This document shows, in pieces, positions 51,677 through 60,693 of a stretch of 64,000 nucleotides of DNA. Source of the stretch: an uncultured Flavobacterium sp. (GTDB lineage: Bacteria; Bacteroidota; Bacteroidia; Flavobacteriales; Flavobacteriaceae); contig NZ_OX638201.1 in the NCBI RefSeq assembly GCF_951805225.1, forward strand, positions 372,001 through 436,000. The letters run 5' to 3'. The notes below the pieces were generated by a model that saw only the letters and a list, made by a program, of their open reading frames with translations, ran no database searches and was not told where the DNA came from. The translations under genes and the position numbers were made by a program. Each line of letters opens with the position of its first letter. The first letter of the stretch is position 1.

Positions 51677-52747
51677 TTAAACTTTAGTTTCTAAAGCTTT
51701 CATTACATCAACCAATACCTGAACACTTTCGATAGGCATTGCGTTGTAAATAGAAGCTCTGTAACCACCAACAGAACGGTGTCCAGGCAATCCAGAAATT
51801 CCGGCTGCTTTCCATAAAGCGTCGAATGTTTCTGTATGATCAGCGTTGTTTAATAAGAAAGTAACATTCATTTTAGAACGATCTTCAACCGCTGCAGCAC
51901 CTTTGAATAATGGGTTTCTGTCGATTTCAGCATAAAGTAAATCAGCTTTTGCATCGTTTAATTTCTCAACAGCAGCAACTCCGCCTTTAGCTTTAATCCA
52001 TTGTAAAGTCAATAACGAAACATAAACAGCAAAAACAGGAGGAGTATTGTACATACTTTCTGCTTTAATATGTTTAGCGTAATCTAACATACTTGGAATT
52101 GTTCTTCCTGATTTCTCTAGGATTTCTTCTTTAACAACTACCAAAGTAGTTCCTGCAGGACCCATATTTTTTTGAGCTCCGGCGTAGATTAAGTCAAATT
52201 TAGAAAAATCTAAATTGCGGGAAAAAATATCAGAACTCATATCGCAAACAACAGGAATATTTGTTGCTGGAAAATCTTTCATTTGAGTTCCAAAAATAGT
52301 ATTGTTACTAGTGCAGTGAAAATAATCAGCATCACTAGGAATTGTATAACCTTTTGGAATATGGTTGTAATTTTCTTCTTTTGAAGAAGCTACAACAACA
52401 GTTTCTCCAAAGTTTTTTGCTTCTTTTATAGCAGCAGTTGCCCAGGTTCCGGTATCTAAATAAGCGGCTTTTCCGCCTTCTTTCAATAAATTATAAGGAG
52501 CCATTAAGAATGCTGTACTTGCACCACCTTGTAAAAATAAGGCTTGATATCCTTTTCCTTCAAGGCCTAATAATTCTAAAGCAAGGGATCGAGCTTCGTC
52601 CATAACTGCAACGAAATCTTTGCTTCGGTGCGAAATTTCCAGAATAGAAAGTCCTGAATCATTAAAATCTAAAATTGCTTTTGATGCTTTCTCAAAAACT
52701 TCTTGAGGTAAGATACTTGGTCCTGCGCTGTAGTTGTGTTTTTTCAT
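51677..52747 (-). CDS. serC: Phosphoserine aminotransferase
   Basis: A 356-residue class V PLP aminotransferase that makes 3-phosphoserine from 3-phosphohydroxypyruvate and glutamate. The start KKHNYSAGPSILPQEV is diagnostic for SerC. The PLP lysine is in FDLIYAGAQKNMGPAG (about residue 193), and PGHRSVGGYRASIYNAMP closes the protein. It is full-length compared with E. coli SerC (362). serA follows downstream and the acyl-CoA reductase gene lies 93 bp upstream, an order I associate with Bacteroidota. All three are divergent from the ferredoxin gene. Confidence 0.97.
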   Translation of the reverse strand: MKKHNYSAGPSILPQEVFEKASKAILDFNDSGLSILEISHRSKDFVAVMDEARSLALELLGLEGKGYQALFLQGGASTAFLMAPYNLLKEGGKAAYLDTGTWATAAIKEAKNFGETVVVASSKEENYNHIPKGYTIPSDADYFHCTSNNTIFGTQMKDFPATNIPVVCDMSSDIFSRNLDFSKFDLIYAGAQKNMGPAGTTLVVVKEEILEKSGRTIPSMLDYAKHIKAESMYNTPPVFAVYVSLLTLQWIKAKGGVAAVEKLNDAKADLLYAEIDRNPLFKGAAAVEDRSKMNVTFLLNNADHTETFDALWKAAGISGLPGHRSVGGYRASIYNAMPIESVQVLVDVMKALETKV

Positions 52748-52840
52748 GGTTGTTGTTAATAGTCGAAAATTTTAAAGACGCAAATTTCGGCAATAGGAGC
52801 TGAAAAAGCGATAAATTATTCGAAATAATTGAACATTTTT

Positions 52841-53914
52841 TTACTTTGTTGTTAACAAAAACGTTATAGTATCTACGTTATCTGCATAATCCCACAAATG
52901 AGGATTTTGGGTTTGACCAAAAGAGGTGCTGTTTTTTACTAAATCATTGCTCACGATGCACTGAATTTGTTCAGCATCAGCTTCAAGACGCGTTTGTAAA
53001 TCCTCGATATTTTCGTAGAATTCATAAAAAACGCTCGAAATAGGCGAGGCATAGCTAGAATCTTCTTTAATAGTTAGAAAACCATTGTCTAATAATTTGA
53101 AATTACTCATTAAGAATACAGCTTTATTATAATCATAATTATTAGCGTATTTCTCATAATGAATAACGTCCTGATATTTGAAAATTGCTTCAAAAAAAGC
53201 ATCAAATGAATAGCCTTTTGGAACAAAAAGTTTTGAAACGTTACGACATCCTAAACCAAAATATCTAAAAATATCTTCGCCTAAATTTTCTAAATCTTCT
53301 TTAGTTTCTTTTCCGTTTAAAACGGCAGCCGAATTTCTGTTTTTTCGAATAATCGAAGGTTTATCTTTAAAGTAATATTCAAAATAACGGGCTGTATTAT
53401 TGCTTCCTGTGGCAATTACGGTGTCGAAATTTTCCAGTTTGCCTTCCACGAAAGTGACTTTATCTTTTAAACTTTCATCAACAGCAATTAAATACTTGGC
53501 TAAAAATGGTAATAAATGCTGATCGTTTGAAGATGTTTTTATTAAAGCTTTATTTCCCGTTATCAAAACGGATAGGAAATCGTGAAATCCTACTAACGGG
53601 ATATTTCCAGCCAATATTAAAGCGACTGTTTTTTCTTTTTTGTCTTCCTGAGAAAATTCAGTTGCATATTTTGAAAGCCATTTGTCAATGTTTTCTTCTG
53701 TTAAAGCGTCTGCCCATGATTTTATGGCAAAATACACTTGTTCAGGTGTATACCAACCATTATGAGATTGTGATAAATGTATCAGCTTTTCGAAATCATC
53801 AAAAAATAAATCGTTATGTAAAACATCCGATTTTTTAATTGTATCCTTTTCAGAGAATTGTTTTAAGAATTTCCCTAATTCAACAAAAACACTTTTTTTT
53901 GTTTCTAATGTCAT
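52841..53914 (-). CDS. Acyl-CoA reductase-like protein (LuxC family)
   Basis: A 357-residue protein of the LuxC/acyl-CoA reductase family, related to aldehyde dehydrogenases. Visible features are the nucleotide-binding region VALILAGNIPLVGFHDFLSVL (about 101-121), DTVIATGSNNTARYFEYYF, KNRNSAAVLNG and a cysteine in FRYFGLGCRNVSKLFVPKG (about residue 222) in the position expected for the catalytic thiol. In luminous bacteria LuxC reduces acyl groups to aldehydes; there is no lux gene here. Its constant neighbours serC and ferredoxin suggest a different physiological acyl substrate, possibly linked to amino-acid metabolism. That link is inference. Confidence 0.88.
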   Translation of the reverse strand: MTLETKKSVFVELGKFLKQFSEKDTIKKSDVLHNDLFFDDFEKLIHLSQSHNGWYTPEQVYFAIKSWADALTEENIDKWLSKYATEFSQEDKKEKTVALILAGNIPLVGFHDFLSVLITGNKALIKTSSNDQHLLPFLAKYLIAVDESLKDKVTFVEGKLENFDTVIATGSNNTARYFEYYFKDKPSIIRKNRNSAAVLNGKETKEDLENLGEDIFRYFGLGCRNVSKLFVPKGYSFDAFFEAIFKYQDVIHYEKYANNYDYNKAVFLMSNFKLLDNGFLTIKEDSSYASPISSVFYEFYENIEDLQTRLEADAEQIQCIVSNDLVKNSTSFGQTQNPHLWDYADNVDTITFLLTTK

Positions 53915-53918
53915 AATG

Positions 53919-53949
53919 TTTGTTTATGAAGAGTTTTGATTGTAATTTT
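53919..53949 (+). promoter_or_regulatory. Promoter of the ferredoxin gene
   Basis: TTTG at 53919-53922, a 19-bp spacer and TAATTTTG at 53942-53949 give a textbook Bacteroidota sigma promoter. Transcription should begin near 53956, leaving a leader of about 95 bases before the ATG at 54050. The -33 box lies just upstream of the divergent acyl-CoA reductase start. Confidence 0.65.
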
Positions 53950-54049
53950 GCACAAAAATAAGCTATATTAAGTTATAAGACAAAGCAGAATAAAATCTTC
54001 GTATTATTATTTCTCAACTTCTAACTTTTAACTCGTAACCAAGAACAAA

Positions 54050-54400
54050 ATGGCAATAATTATAACTGACGAATGCATAAACTGTGGGGCTTGTGAACCG
54101 GAATGCCCAAATACAGCAATTTATGAAGGAGCTGACGATTGGAGATATAAAGACGGAACAAAACTTTCTGGAAAAATAATTTTACCTGACGGAACTGAGG
54201 TTGATGCTGAAGATGCTCAAACTCCAATTTCTGACGAAGTATATTACATCGTTCCAGGAAAATGTACAGAATGTAAAGGTTTTCATGATGAACCACAATG
54301 TGCAGCTGTTTGTCCAGTAGATTGTTGTGTGCCAGATGATAATCACGTAGAAGATGAAGAAACCTTGTTGAATAGACAAGCGTTTTTGCACGGTGAATAA
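54050..54400 (+). CDS. Dicluster 4Fe-4S ferredoxin
   Basis: A 116-residue ferredoxin. The first cluster motif is CINCGACEPECPN at residues about 8-20. The second is CTECKGFHDEPQCAAVCPVD with the widened spacing seen in Chlorobium/Azotobacter-type 2[4Fe-4S] ferredoxins, and a further CC follows. Between them lies an insert of about 50 residues. It carries low-potential electrons in the cytoplasm. It is divergently oriented to the LuxC-type reductase, which could be its partner. The 3' end overlaps the next gene by 8 bp. Confidence 0.94.
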   Translation: MAIIITDECINCGACEPECPNTAIYEGADDWRYKDGTKLSGKIILPDGTEVDAEDAQTPISDEVYYIVPGKCTECKGFHDEPQCAAVCPVDCCVPDDNHVEDEETLLNRQAFLHGE

Positions 54401-54818
54401 CAGAAAATTTATTAAGAAGAATGCAAAAAGTATCGCTTTTCTTCTTGTTTATATTGTGTTTATTTACTTGAAAGTTACTAATCTTGACAATTATTATTTT
54501 TATGATGGAAAAGTAACAGGATTATATAAAGTAGTTAAAGATTATTCTTCAGGAGATCATGGTTCAGTATTAATTGGTAGAGAAATTCCTGAAATTGAGT
54601 ATTATATAAACAATGATACAATAAAATGCGATCAGGGAGATTTAAGATTAATTACTAATTTTAAATTAAACGAAAAAATTACAGTTCTGGTTGATAAGGA
54701 AAATAAGTATAAAACTAAAATTTACAGTTTGTTTTATTATTGGATTGATTTTAATGAATTAATTCTTTTTTTATTTGCCTTTCTATTTGTCTTTGGATAT
54801 ATTAAGATCTTCATATAA
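54393..54818 (+). CDS. Hypothetical membrane protein overlapping the ferredoxin gene
   Basis: A 141-residue protein starting with GTG at 54393 inside the last codons of the ferredoxin gene, so it is probably translated by re-initiation. One membrane helix is near the N-terminus (about 12-27, AKSIAFLLVYIVFIYL) and one at the C-terminus (about 118-140). Between them is an extracytoplasmic region of about 85 residues rich in Tyr, Asp and Ile. I do not recognise it; the layout resembles DUF3592-type membrane proteins. A terminator follows. Its co-expression with ferredoxin may be incidental. Confidence 0.68.
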   Translation: MNNRKFIKKNAKSIAFLLVYIVFIYLKVTNLDNYYFYDGKVTGLYKVVKDYSSGDHGSVLIGREIPEIEYYINNDTIKCDQGDLRLITNFKLNEKITVLVDKENKYKTKIYSLFYYWIDFNELILFLFAFLFVFGYIKIFI

Positions 54819-54824
54819 ATAAGT

Positions 54825-54858
54825 AAAAATCCTGAGTTCTGACACTCAGGATTTTTTT
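54825..54858 (+). terminator. Terminator after the ferredoxin unit
   Basis: AAAAATCCTGAGT (54825-54837) and ACTCAGGATTTTT (54844-54856) are perfect complements around a 6-base loop, followed by more T. Confidence 0.88.
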
Positions 54859-54978
54859 TGTCGCTTTTTTAATATAATTTTTTTGTATAATACTGGTATT
54901 TAATGTTTTATTTTAGTTAATTTGATGATAATTTTCTAATGCTTCATTGTTTTTGATCGGGAAATTTAATAATAGCTT

Positions 54979-56142
54979 ATGAAAAAACTGATACTTTTAT
55001 TTGTTTTATGTTTTAATATCGGCGTCTTTGCTCAGAAAGTTGAGTATTCAATTGTTGTAAAAGATATTGAAACACAATTACCTATAGAAAATGCTGCCGT
55101 GCTTATCATGAAAACGAAACAAACGTTGATAAGTAATCACGATGGTAAAGTAACTTTTATGCTAAGCGGAGCTTCGAATATTCAGGTTTCCGAAACAAAT
55201 TACGAAAAAGTAACACTTCGATGGGGAGCTTTAAAACCAGATATGTTTGTAGTTTATCTAAAAAGCAACAACAATAAACTGGATGAAATTGTGGTTTCAA
55301 AAGAAAAACCATTTAAAACTCTGAGTAAAATTGTTTCAAATTCAAGGCAAAAATTAGCAGATTCATACCGACTTAAAGTTTATGTAAGAGAGTTTTTTAT
55401 GCTTGACAATAAATATTCTTACTATAATGATGGTTTGGTTAATTTTCAATTTGTTGCACGCCAAAAAAAGGTGAATACAACTTTGTTGGTGGAACAAAAT
55501 AGATCTTACGGTTTATTGGAAACAGATGTAAGTGCTGATTTAAAAGGATATAATTTGAATAATATAATGGAGAATTATTCTAATTTTAAGTATTTCGATC
55601 CTTTGTTGGACCCGAAAACAAAAAAGGAATATGATTTTATAACAAAAGGACATCCCAAAAACAAGAATTATTATGTCATGACGGCTACACCTTTGAATAA
55701 ATCAAAAAAAGCTATTGACAGTTTTGAAATTACTTATGATCCCGAGAAAAAATTAATTATTGAATTTACAATTGCTATTGCTCCTGGAAATATTCCAGAA
55801 ACAGAAGAAAAACCAAGTATTGGTTCTAAACATATTACGAGATCTTTTGTAAAAGTTAATTACAGAGCAGAGGGCTTAGATTATTATTTGCTGAGTTCTA
55901 ATGAAGAAATAGCGTATGATTTGATATTGAAAGATAAAGTCAAAAACATTCAGGTTAGGAATAATTTTGTAACCACAAATTTCAATAGAAACAATTTTAC
56001 TTATAGCGAAAGTGATGTTTTTAAAGAGAAATCACTATTTAATAAAAAGAATAAAATTCTAACCAATTATTGGGATATTTCAGGATTTGTTGCTACTGAT
56101 GAAGAAAAAGCAATTGTAATTTCGCTGGAATTTAAGATGTAA
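54979..56142 (+). CDS. Secreted protein with CarboxypepD_reg-like domain
   Basis: A 387-residue exported protein with a signal peptide (ending NIGVFAQ, about residue 19). Residues about 22-95 form a CarboxypepD_reg-like beta sandwich (YSIVVKDIETQLPIENAAVLI, then ISNHDGKVTFML), a domain common at the N-terminus of TonB receptors and envelope proteins of Bacteroidota. The remaining 290 residues are beta-rich and Lys/Tyr-rich with no plug or barrel I can identify, so it is not a receptor. It ends in a hydrophobic F-K-M. It is a single gene with its own terminator, 350 bp from the next gene. Confidence 0.8.
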   Translation: MKKLILLFVLCFNIGVFAQKVEYSIVVKDIETQLPIENAAVLIMKTKQTLISNHDGKVTFMLSGASNIQVSETNYEKVTLRWGALKPDMFVVYLKSNNNKLDEIVVSKEKPFKTLSKIVSNSRQKLADSYRLKVYVREFFMLDNKYSYYNDGLVNFQFVARQKKVNTTLLVEQNRSYGLLETDVSADLKGYNLNNIMENYSNFKYFDPLLDPKTKKEYDFITKGHPKNKNYYVMTATPLNKSKKAIDSFEITYDPEKKLIIEFTIAIAPGNIPETEEKPSIGSKHITRSFVKVNYRAEGLDYYLLSSNEEIAYDLILKDKVKNIQVRNNFVTTNFNRNNFTYSESDVFKEKSLFNKKNKILTNYWDISGFVATDEEKAIVISLEFKM

Positions 56143-56149
56143 TTTTTTT

Positions 56150-56180
56150 AATTGTTAATTGTGAATTGTTAATTGTGAAA
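56150..56180. repeat. Short AATTGTTAATTGTG tandem repeat
   Basis: AATTGTTAATTGTG occurs twice in tandem. A related stretch with TTGTGAATTGTAA words lies at 31202-31232, also directly next to a coding-region end. Confidence 0.55.
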
Positions 56181-56191
56181 TGTCTTAATAT

Positions 56192-56226
56192 AAAAATCCT
56201 GAGTTTTTAGCTCAGGATTTTTTTAT
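56192..56226 (+). terminator. Terminator after the 54979 gene
   Basis: AAAAATCCTGAG (56192-56203) and CTCAGGATTTTT (56211-56222) are perfect complements with a TTTTTAG loop and a T tail. Confidence 0.88.
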
Positions 56227-56330
56227 TCTCTTGTCAGATTGAGCAAAGTCTGAGAATTGCGCAGAAAGACGCAATTATGTTAGAAATTATCAATCAATAG
56301 TTTATTAAACTCTACAATTTGTGCCTTTAG

Positions 56331-56464
56331 GCACTAAATATTGGTAGAAAACAGTAATCGTTATAGATTTAGCGTGCCGTAGGTACGCAATAGTTATCGT
56401 TTTGTTGCGTACCTACGGCACGCTTACGTATTTCTAATCTACAAAAACTACCAATATTTAGTGC
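56331..56464. repeat. Compound nested inverted-repeat element
   Basis: Outer arms 56331-56347 and 56448-56464 are 17-bp perfect complements (CACTAAATATTGGTAG core). Inner arms 56371-56390 and 56405-56424 are 20-bp perfect complements (AGCGTGCCGTAGGTACGCAA and its mirror). A third small palindrome, GTGCCTTTAGGCAC, lies at 56321-56334. The gap 56143-56493 contains these and no gene. A sequence-unrelated but similarly organised element lies at 62455-62661. Confidence 0.88.
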
Positions 56465-56493
56465 TTAACAGCACATTTCAATTCTTATTTGTA

Positions 56494-59160
56494 TTAGAAA
56501 TTAAATCCAAGTCTTGCATAGTAGTAAGCTCCGCTGAAACCCATTTGTACAGCGTCCCAATATCCACCAGCTTCAGTATTGCCTTGTTCATCTTGTTTAG
56601 TAGGATAAACGTTGAATAAGTTGTTGCTTCCAATACTTACTTTTAGGCTTTTACTTAATTTATAACCTAGCGTTACATCAGTTACCAATCTTGGATTGTA
56701 AACATCATCTTCGTCTGCATAATCAACCAAAACTACTTTACTAAAACGTGTAAAAGCTAAACCTGCATCAAATTTATGTATTGAATAATTTAAGTTCAAA
56801 CCAAATTTACTGTCTGGAGCAGAAGCTAATAAAAATGCTTTTTCACGTTTTCCGAAGAAAATATCGCCTGGCAAAGTGCCATTTTTTACATTATCAATTT
56901 TCATATCGTTAATGTTTCCAACTAATGTTGCTCCAAATTGTCCAAAGTCAAATGATTTTTTCCAAGAGAAAACTAAGTCCAAACCATGTGTGCTTGTATC
57001 TACACCATTTGCAAAAAACTGAGCTTTATCAACTCCTAAATTCAATGGTTTTGCATCAAAATATCCGGTAAGAACGATACGATCTTTTACTTTAATATAA
57101 TATCCATCAACAGTTGCTGTGAAATCTCCAAAAGTTGCTGTGAAACCCAAAGAAGCATTTACAGCTTTCTCTTCGTTTAACTTTTGAATTCCGAAAGCTC
57201 TCGTAACCGGACTATCATTTGGAGCCAAAAGTACTTCGGTTGCTCCGCCGGCATTGAAATTTGTAAAACGTAAATTATAATAAACCTGTGCTAATGATGG
57301 CGCACGGAAACCTGTACTTACAGAACCTCTTAGATTAATATGATCTGTAATTTTAAGTCTTGAAGCTAATTTTCCGTTTAGAGTACTTCCAAAATCACTG
57401 TAATTTTCAAAACGAACGGCTCCGCTTACCATTAAAGATTCCGTTACATCTAACTCAGCATCCGTATATAAAGAGAAGTTTGTACGGCTTTCATTTACGA
57501 CATTCGCAGGGCTATATCCTGGGAATCCCTGAGAACTTCCCGGTCTTGGAATAGTTGGTGAAGAGGTTGGATCTGTAGGATCATAATCAGGATTCGGGAT
57601 TGTTGGCGGACTCTGAGTCGTTGGATCTGTGATTGGTTTTCCGTTAGTATCATAAGTAGTATATGAACCTTCTTCACCAGCAAAGATTTCGAATTTTTCC
57701 ACTCTGAATTCTGTTCCAAAAGCAATATTGAAACCTTTTAAAACATCAGGATAATTTTTAGAAATATCAAAATTAGTTGTGTTTTGAAGTAAACTATGTC
57801 CACCAGCATCAAATTGAAGAGGAGATTTGTCTAAAAGAGAAGCATTTATTGTTCCTTTTATATCATAATGAAATTTATTTTTTCCGAAAGTATTACTTAA
57901 ATCCATTTTCCATCCGCCAGAAGTTTCTGTTCTAATTCCTGCTGCGATAGAATTGTCATTGATTTTTGAAGTAATTCTTGGAGTATATCCACCAGGATAA
58001 ACAGATTCTACAACTCTTTCACCATCATTTCTGGTAAAAGCATATGCATCGGTATTTCTAACGCTGCTTCCGCCAAAAGCATAAAATTCTGTTTTATCAG
58101 CAATTGGAACAGCAAGATTTCCAAAGAAATTCAATCCATTGATTTGTGCGTCACCAAAACCTTTTCTGAAATCATAACCAGGTCTTAAAGTTTTTTCTTT
58201 ATTGATAAATTCCCCTGTAAAATTAACGTAACCGCCTTTGCTGCCTAATGCAACTCCATAATTGGCAGCCACTTTTACAGATTGACCATCAAGTGATTTG
58301 TCTTTTCCGTAAGAGTTTCCATTTCCTTTTGTGTCCAATCTATAACCTTTAGTATTTGGTGTTCCCGGTAAAAAGTCTCCTTTTGCATCTGTATTAAAAG
58401 CTCCGTAAGTAACAGATCCTGTTAACTCATTAACATTATCTGCAGTTACAATATTGATAACACCTGCAATAGCATCAGAACCGTATTGTGCAGCGGCACC
58501 GTCTCTCAAAATTTCAATTCTTTTGATAGAAGCAACCGGAATAGCATTCAAATCCGTTCCAGTATTTCCACGTCCGCGAGTACCAAATAAGTTGATAAGA
58601 GACGATTGATGTCTTCTTTTTCCGTTAATTAAAACCAAAGTCTGGTCAGGTCCCATACCTCTTAAAGAAGCAGGATCGACGTGGTCAGCACCATCAGATC
58701 CGGATTGTTTGTTGGCATTAAAAGAAGGAGCAACATATTGCAGTAGCTGATTGATTTCTATTTTCCCGCTTTGAGTTGTTACATCTTTAACATTAATGAC
58801 ATCAATTGGAACTGCGGAATTTACAACCGTCCTTTTGGTATTTCTCGATCCAACGACAACTACGTCACTTAAAATTTGACCGCCGTTTTGATCTAATACA
58901 ATGCTAACATCGCCACTTGTAGCTTGTTTTTCAACAGTAGTATATCCAATATAACTGAAAATTAAAGTAGCGCCATCTTTAACTTTTATTCTGTAACTAC
59001 CTTCAAAATCAGTTGATACGCCGTTGGTAGTTCCTTTTTCAAGAATGTTAACGCCGGGTAAAGGCGCGCCTGCTTTGTCTTTTACAACTCCCGAAATTTC
59101 TTTTTGTGCAAAAAGAAACACTGTGTTTAATAGAAATAATAATAATGCAATCTTTCTCAT
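56494..59160 (-). CDS. TonB-dependent outer membrane receptor
   Basis: An 888-residue receptor starting at ATG 59160, which gives the signal peptide MRKIALLLFLLNTVFLFAQ; the longer TTG reading adds 21 residues. Then come a CarboxypepD_reg domain (about 20-100), a plug (about 110-255, with GMGPDQTLVLINGKRRH and RDGAAAQYGSDAIAGVINIV) and a barrel with a TonB-receptor C-terminus ending ARLGFNF. It is not of the SusC class and has no SusD partner. An extracellular loop at about 507-541 is rich in Pro, Asp and Thr (NPDYDPTDPTSSPTIPRPG). Cargo is unknown; siderophore, cobalamin, metal or peptide are all possible. Confidence 0.93.
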   Translation of the reverse strand: MRKIALLLFLLNTVFLFAQKEISGVVKDKAGAPLPGVNILEKGTTNGVSTDFEGSYRIKVKDGATLIFSYIGYTTVEKQATSGDVSIVLDQNGGQILSDVVVVGSRNTKRTVVNSAVPIDVINVKDVTTQSGKIEINQLLQYVAPSFNANKQSGSDGADHVDPASLRGMGPDQTLVLINGKRRHQSSLINLFGTRGRGNTGTDLNAIPVASIKRIEILRDGAAAQYGSDAIAGVINIVTADNVNELTGSVTYGAFNTDAKGDFLPGTPNTKGYRLDTKGNGNSYGKDKSLDGQSVKVAANYGVALGSKGGYVNFTGEFINKEKTLRPGYDFRKGFGDAQINGLNFFGNLAVPIADKTEFYAFGGSSVRNTDAYAFTRNDGERVVESVYPGGYTPRITSKINDNSIAAGIRTETSGGWKMDLSNTFGKNKFHYDIKGTINASLLDKSPLQFDAGGHSLLQNTTNFDISKNYPDVLKGFNIAFGTEFRVEKFEIFAGEEGSYTTYDTNGKPITDPTTQSPPTIPNPDYDPTDPTSSPTIPRPGSSQGFPGYSPANVVNESRTNFSLYTDAELDVTESLMVSGAVRFENYSDFGSTLNGKLASRLKITDHINLRGSVSTGFRAPSLAQVYYNLRFTNFNAGGATEVLLAPNDSPVTRAFGIQKLNEEKAVNASLGFTATFGDFTATVDGYYIKVKDRIVLTGYFDAKPLNLGVDKAQFFANGVDTSTHGLDLVFSWKKSFDFGQFGATLVGNINDMKIDNVKNGTLPGDIFFGKREKAFLLASAPDSKFGLNLNYSIHKFDAGLAFTRFSKVVLVDYADEDDVYNPRLVTDVTLGYKLSKSLKVSIGSNNLFNVYPTKQDEQGNTEAGGYWDAVQMGFSGAYYYARLGFNF

Positions 59161-59477
59161 GGTTGTGTGAGTTTGGTTTATTTTTTCGTTTTGATCGTTG
59201 TTAAATGTAGTATTTTTTAACAAAATATTAGCAAAAAGTTTAATTATTTTATTAGTTGTGCTTTAAAATATATTAATCGTCATTTTTACTTCACTTACGA
59301 GCTATTAAATCTTATATTTGCAAAATTTTAAAGCCAAAAAATATCATTTCGGCAGAAACAAAAAATTAAAACATAAATTATAGATCATTAAAGTAAGCGC
59401 CTATATATTAAGGTAGAAGCATTACTGATAAGACCTGAGAAATTCAGGATCAAATAAAAAATAAATAGAAACAACAG

Positions 59478-60572
59478 ATGAAAGCAGGAATTGTAGGATT
59501 ACCAAATGTTGGAAAATCAACATTATTTAATTGTTTATCTAATGCAAAAGCGCAAAGTGCGAACTTTCCGTTTTGTACAATCGAACCTAATATTGGTGTT
59601 GTAAACGTTCCGGATCCAAGAATCAACAAATTAGAAGAATTGGTGAAACCAGAGCGCGTACAAATGGCAACAGTTGATATTGTTGATATCGCAGGTTTGG
59701 TAAAAGGTGCAAGTAAAGGTGAAGGTCTTGGAAACCAATTTTTAGGAAACATTAGAGAGTGTAATGCTATTATTCACGTTTTACGTTGTTTTGATAACGA
59801 TAATATCGTTCACGTTGACGGAAATGTAAATCCAATTCGTGACAAAGAAACGATCGATATCGAGTTACAATTAAAAGATTTAGAAACTGTTGAAAAACGT
59901 TTAGAGAAAGTAAATCGTGCTGCTAAAACAGGAAATAAAGAAGCACAAACTGAAAAAGCACTTTTAGACAGAATCAGAGAAGCATTATTACAAGCTAAAT
60001 CTGCTCGTACAATTACTCCTCAAGGTAATGACGAAGAAGTTTTAATGGAATCTTTTCAATTAATTACTGCAAAACCAGTATTATACGTTTGTAATGTTGA
60101 CGAAAATTCAGCAGTAAACGGAAACAAATATGTAGATCAGGTTCGTGAATTAGTAAAAGACGAAGATGCTGAAGTAATTATCCTTTCAGTAGGAGCTGAG
60201 GCTGATATTACAGAATTAGAAAGCTACGAAGAGCGCCAGGTTTTCCTAGAAGATATGGGATTAACAGAGCCAGGAGCATCAGTTTTAATTCGTGCAGCTT
60301 ACAAATTATTAAAACAACAAACTTACTTTACTGCAGGTGTAAAAGAAGTTCGTGCCTGGACAATCAACATTGGAGCAACTGCGCCACAAGCAGCAGGAGT
60401 TATCCACACTGATTTCGAAAAAGGATTCATTCGTGCTGAGGTAATTTCATACGAAGATTACGTTCAATATGGTTCAGAAGCAAAAGCAAAAGAAGCAGGA
60501 AAATTCAAAGTAGAAGGAAAAGAATACGTAGTAAAAGATGGTGATGTAATGCATTTCCGTTTTAACGTTTAA
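59478..60572 (+). CDS. ychF: Redox-regulated ATPase YchF (Obg-related)
   Basis: A 364-residue P-loop protein of the Obg/YchF class, with G1 GLPNVGKSTLFN (residues about 6-17), the glycine switch DIVDIAGLVKGASKGEGLGN (about 68-87) and the C-terminal TGS-like domain ending AEVISYEDYVQYGSEAKAKEAGKFKVEGK and MHFRFNV. YchF/OLA1 proteins bind ATP over GTP, associate with ribosomes and respond to oxidative stress. Length matches E. coli YchF (363). A TATATTTG -7 box at 59313-59320 is present without a clear -33 partner. It is a single gene with its own terminator. Confidence 0.97.
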   Translation: MKAGIVGLPNVGKSTLFNCLSNAKAQSANFPFCTIEPNIGVVNVPDPRINKLEELVKPERVQMATVDIVDIAGLVKGASKGEGLGNQFLGNIRECNAIIHVLRCFDNDNIVHVDGNVNPIRDKETIDIELQLKDLETVEKRLEKVNRAAKTGNKEAQTEKALLDRIREALLQAKSARTITPQGNDEEVLMESFQLITAKPVLYVCNVDENSAVNGNKYVDQVRELVKDEDAEVIILSVGAEADITELESYEERQVFLEDMGLTEPGASVLIRAAYKLLKQQTYFTAGVKEVRAWTINIGATAPQAAGVIHTDFEKGFIRAEVISYEDYVQYGSEAKAKEAGKFKVEGKEYVVKDGDVMHFRFNV

Positions 60573-60625
60573 TTTTTTCTGGAGATTTTTTTAGATAAAA
60601 GAAGAAAGAATAAAGATTATAGATT

Positions 60626-60658
60626 AAAACTGCTGGAGAAATTCAGCAGTTTTTTTTT
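60626..60658 (+). terminator. Terminator after ychF
   Basis: AAAACTGCTG (60626-60635) and CAGCAGTTTT (60644-60653) are perfect complements, with an 8-base loop and T9. Confidence 0.88.
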
Positions 60659-60693
60659 ATGCTAAAAAAAGAAATGATATTCTTTGCATAAAG

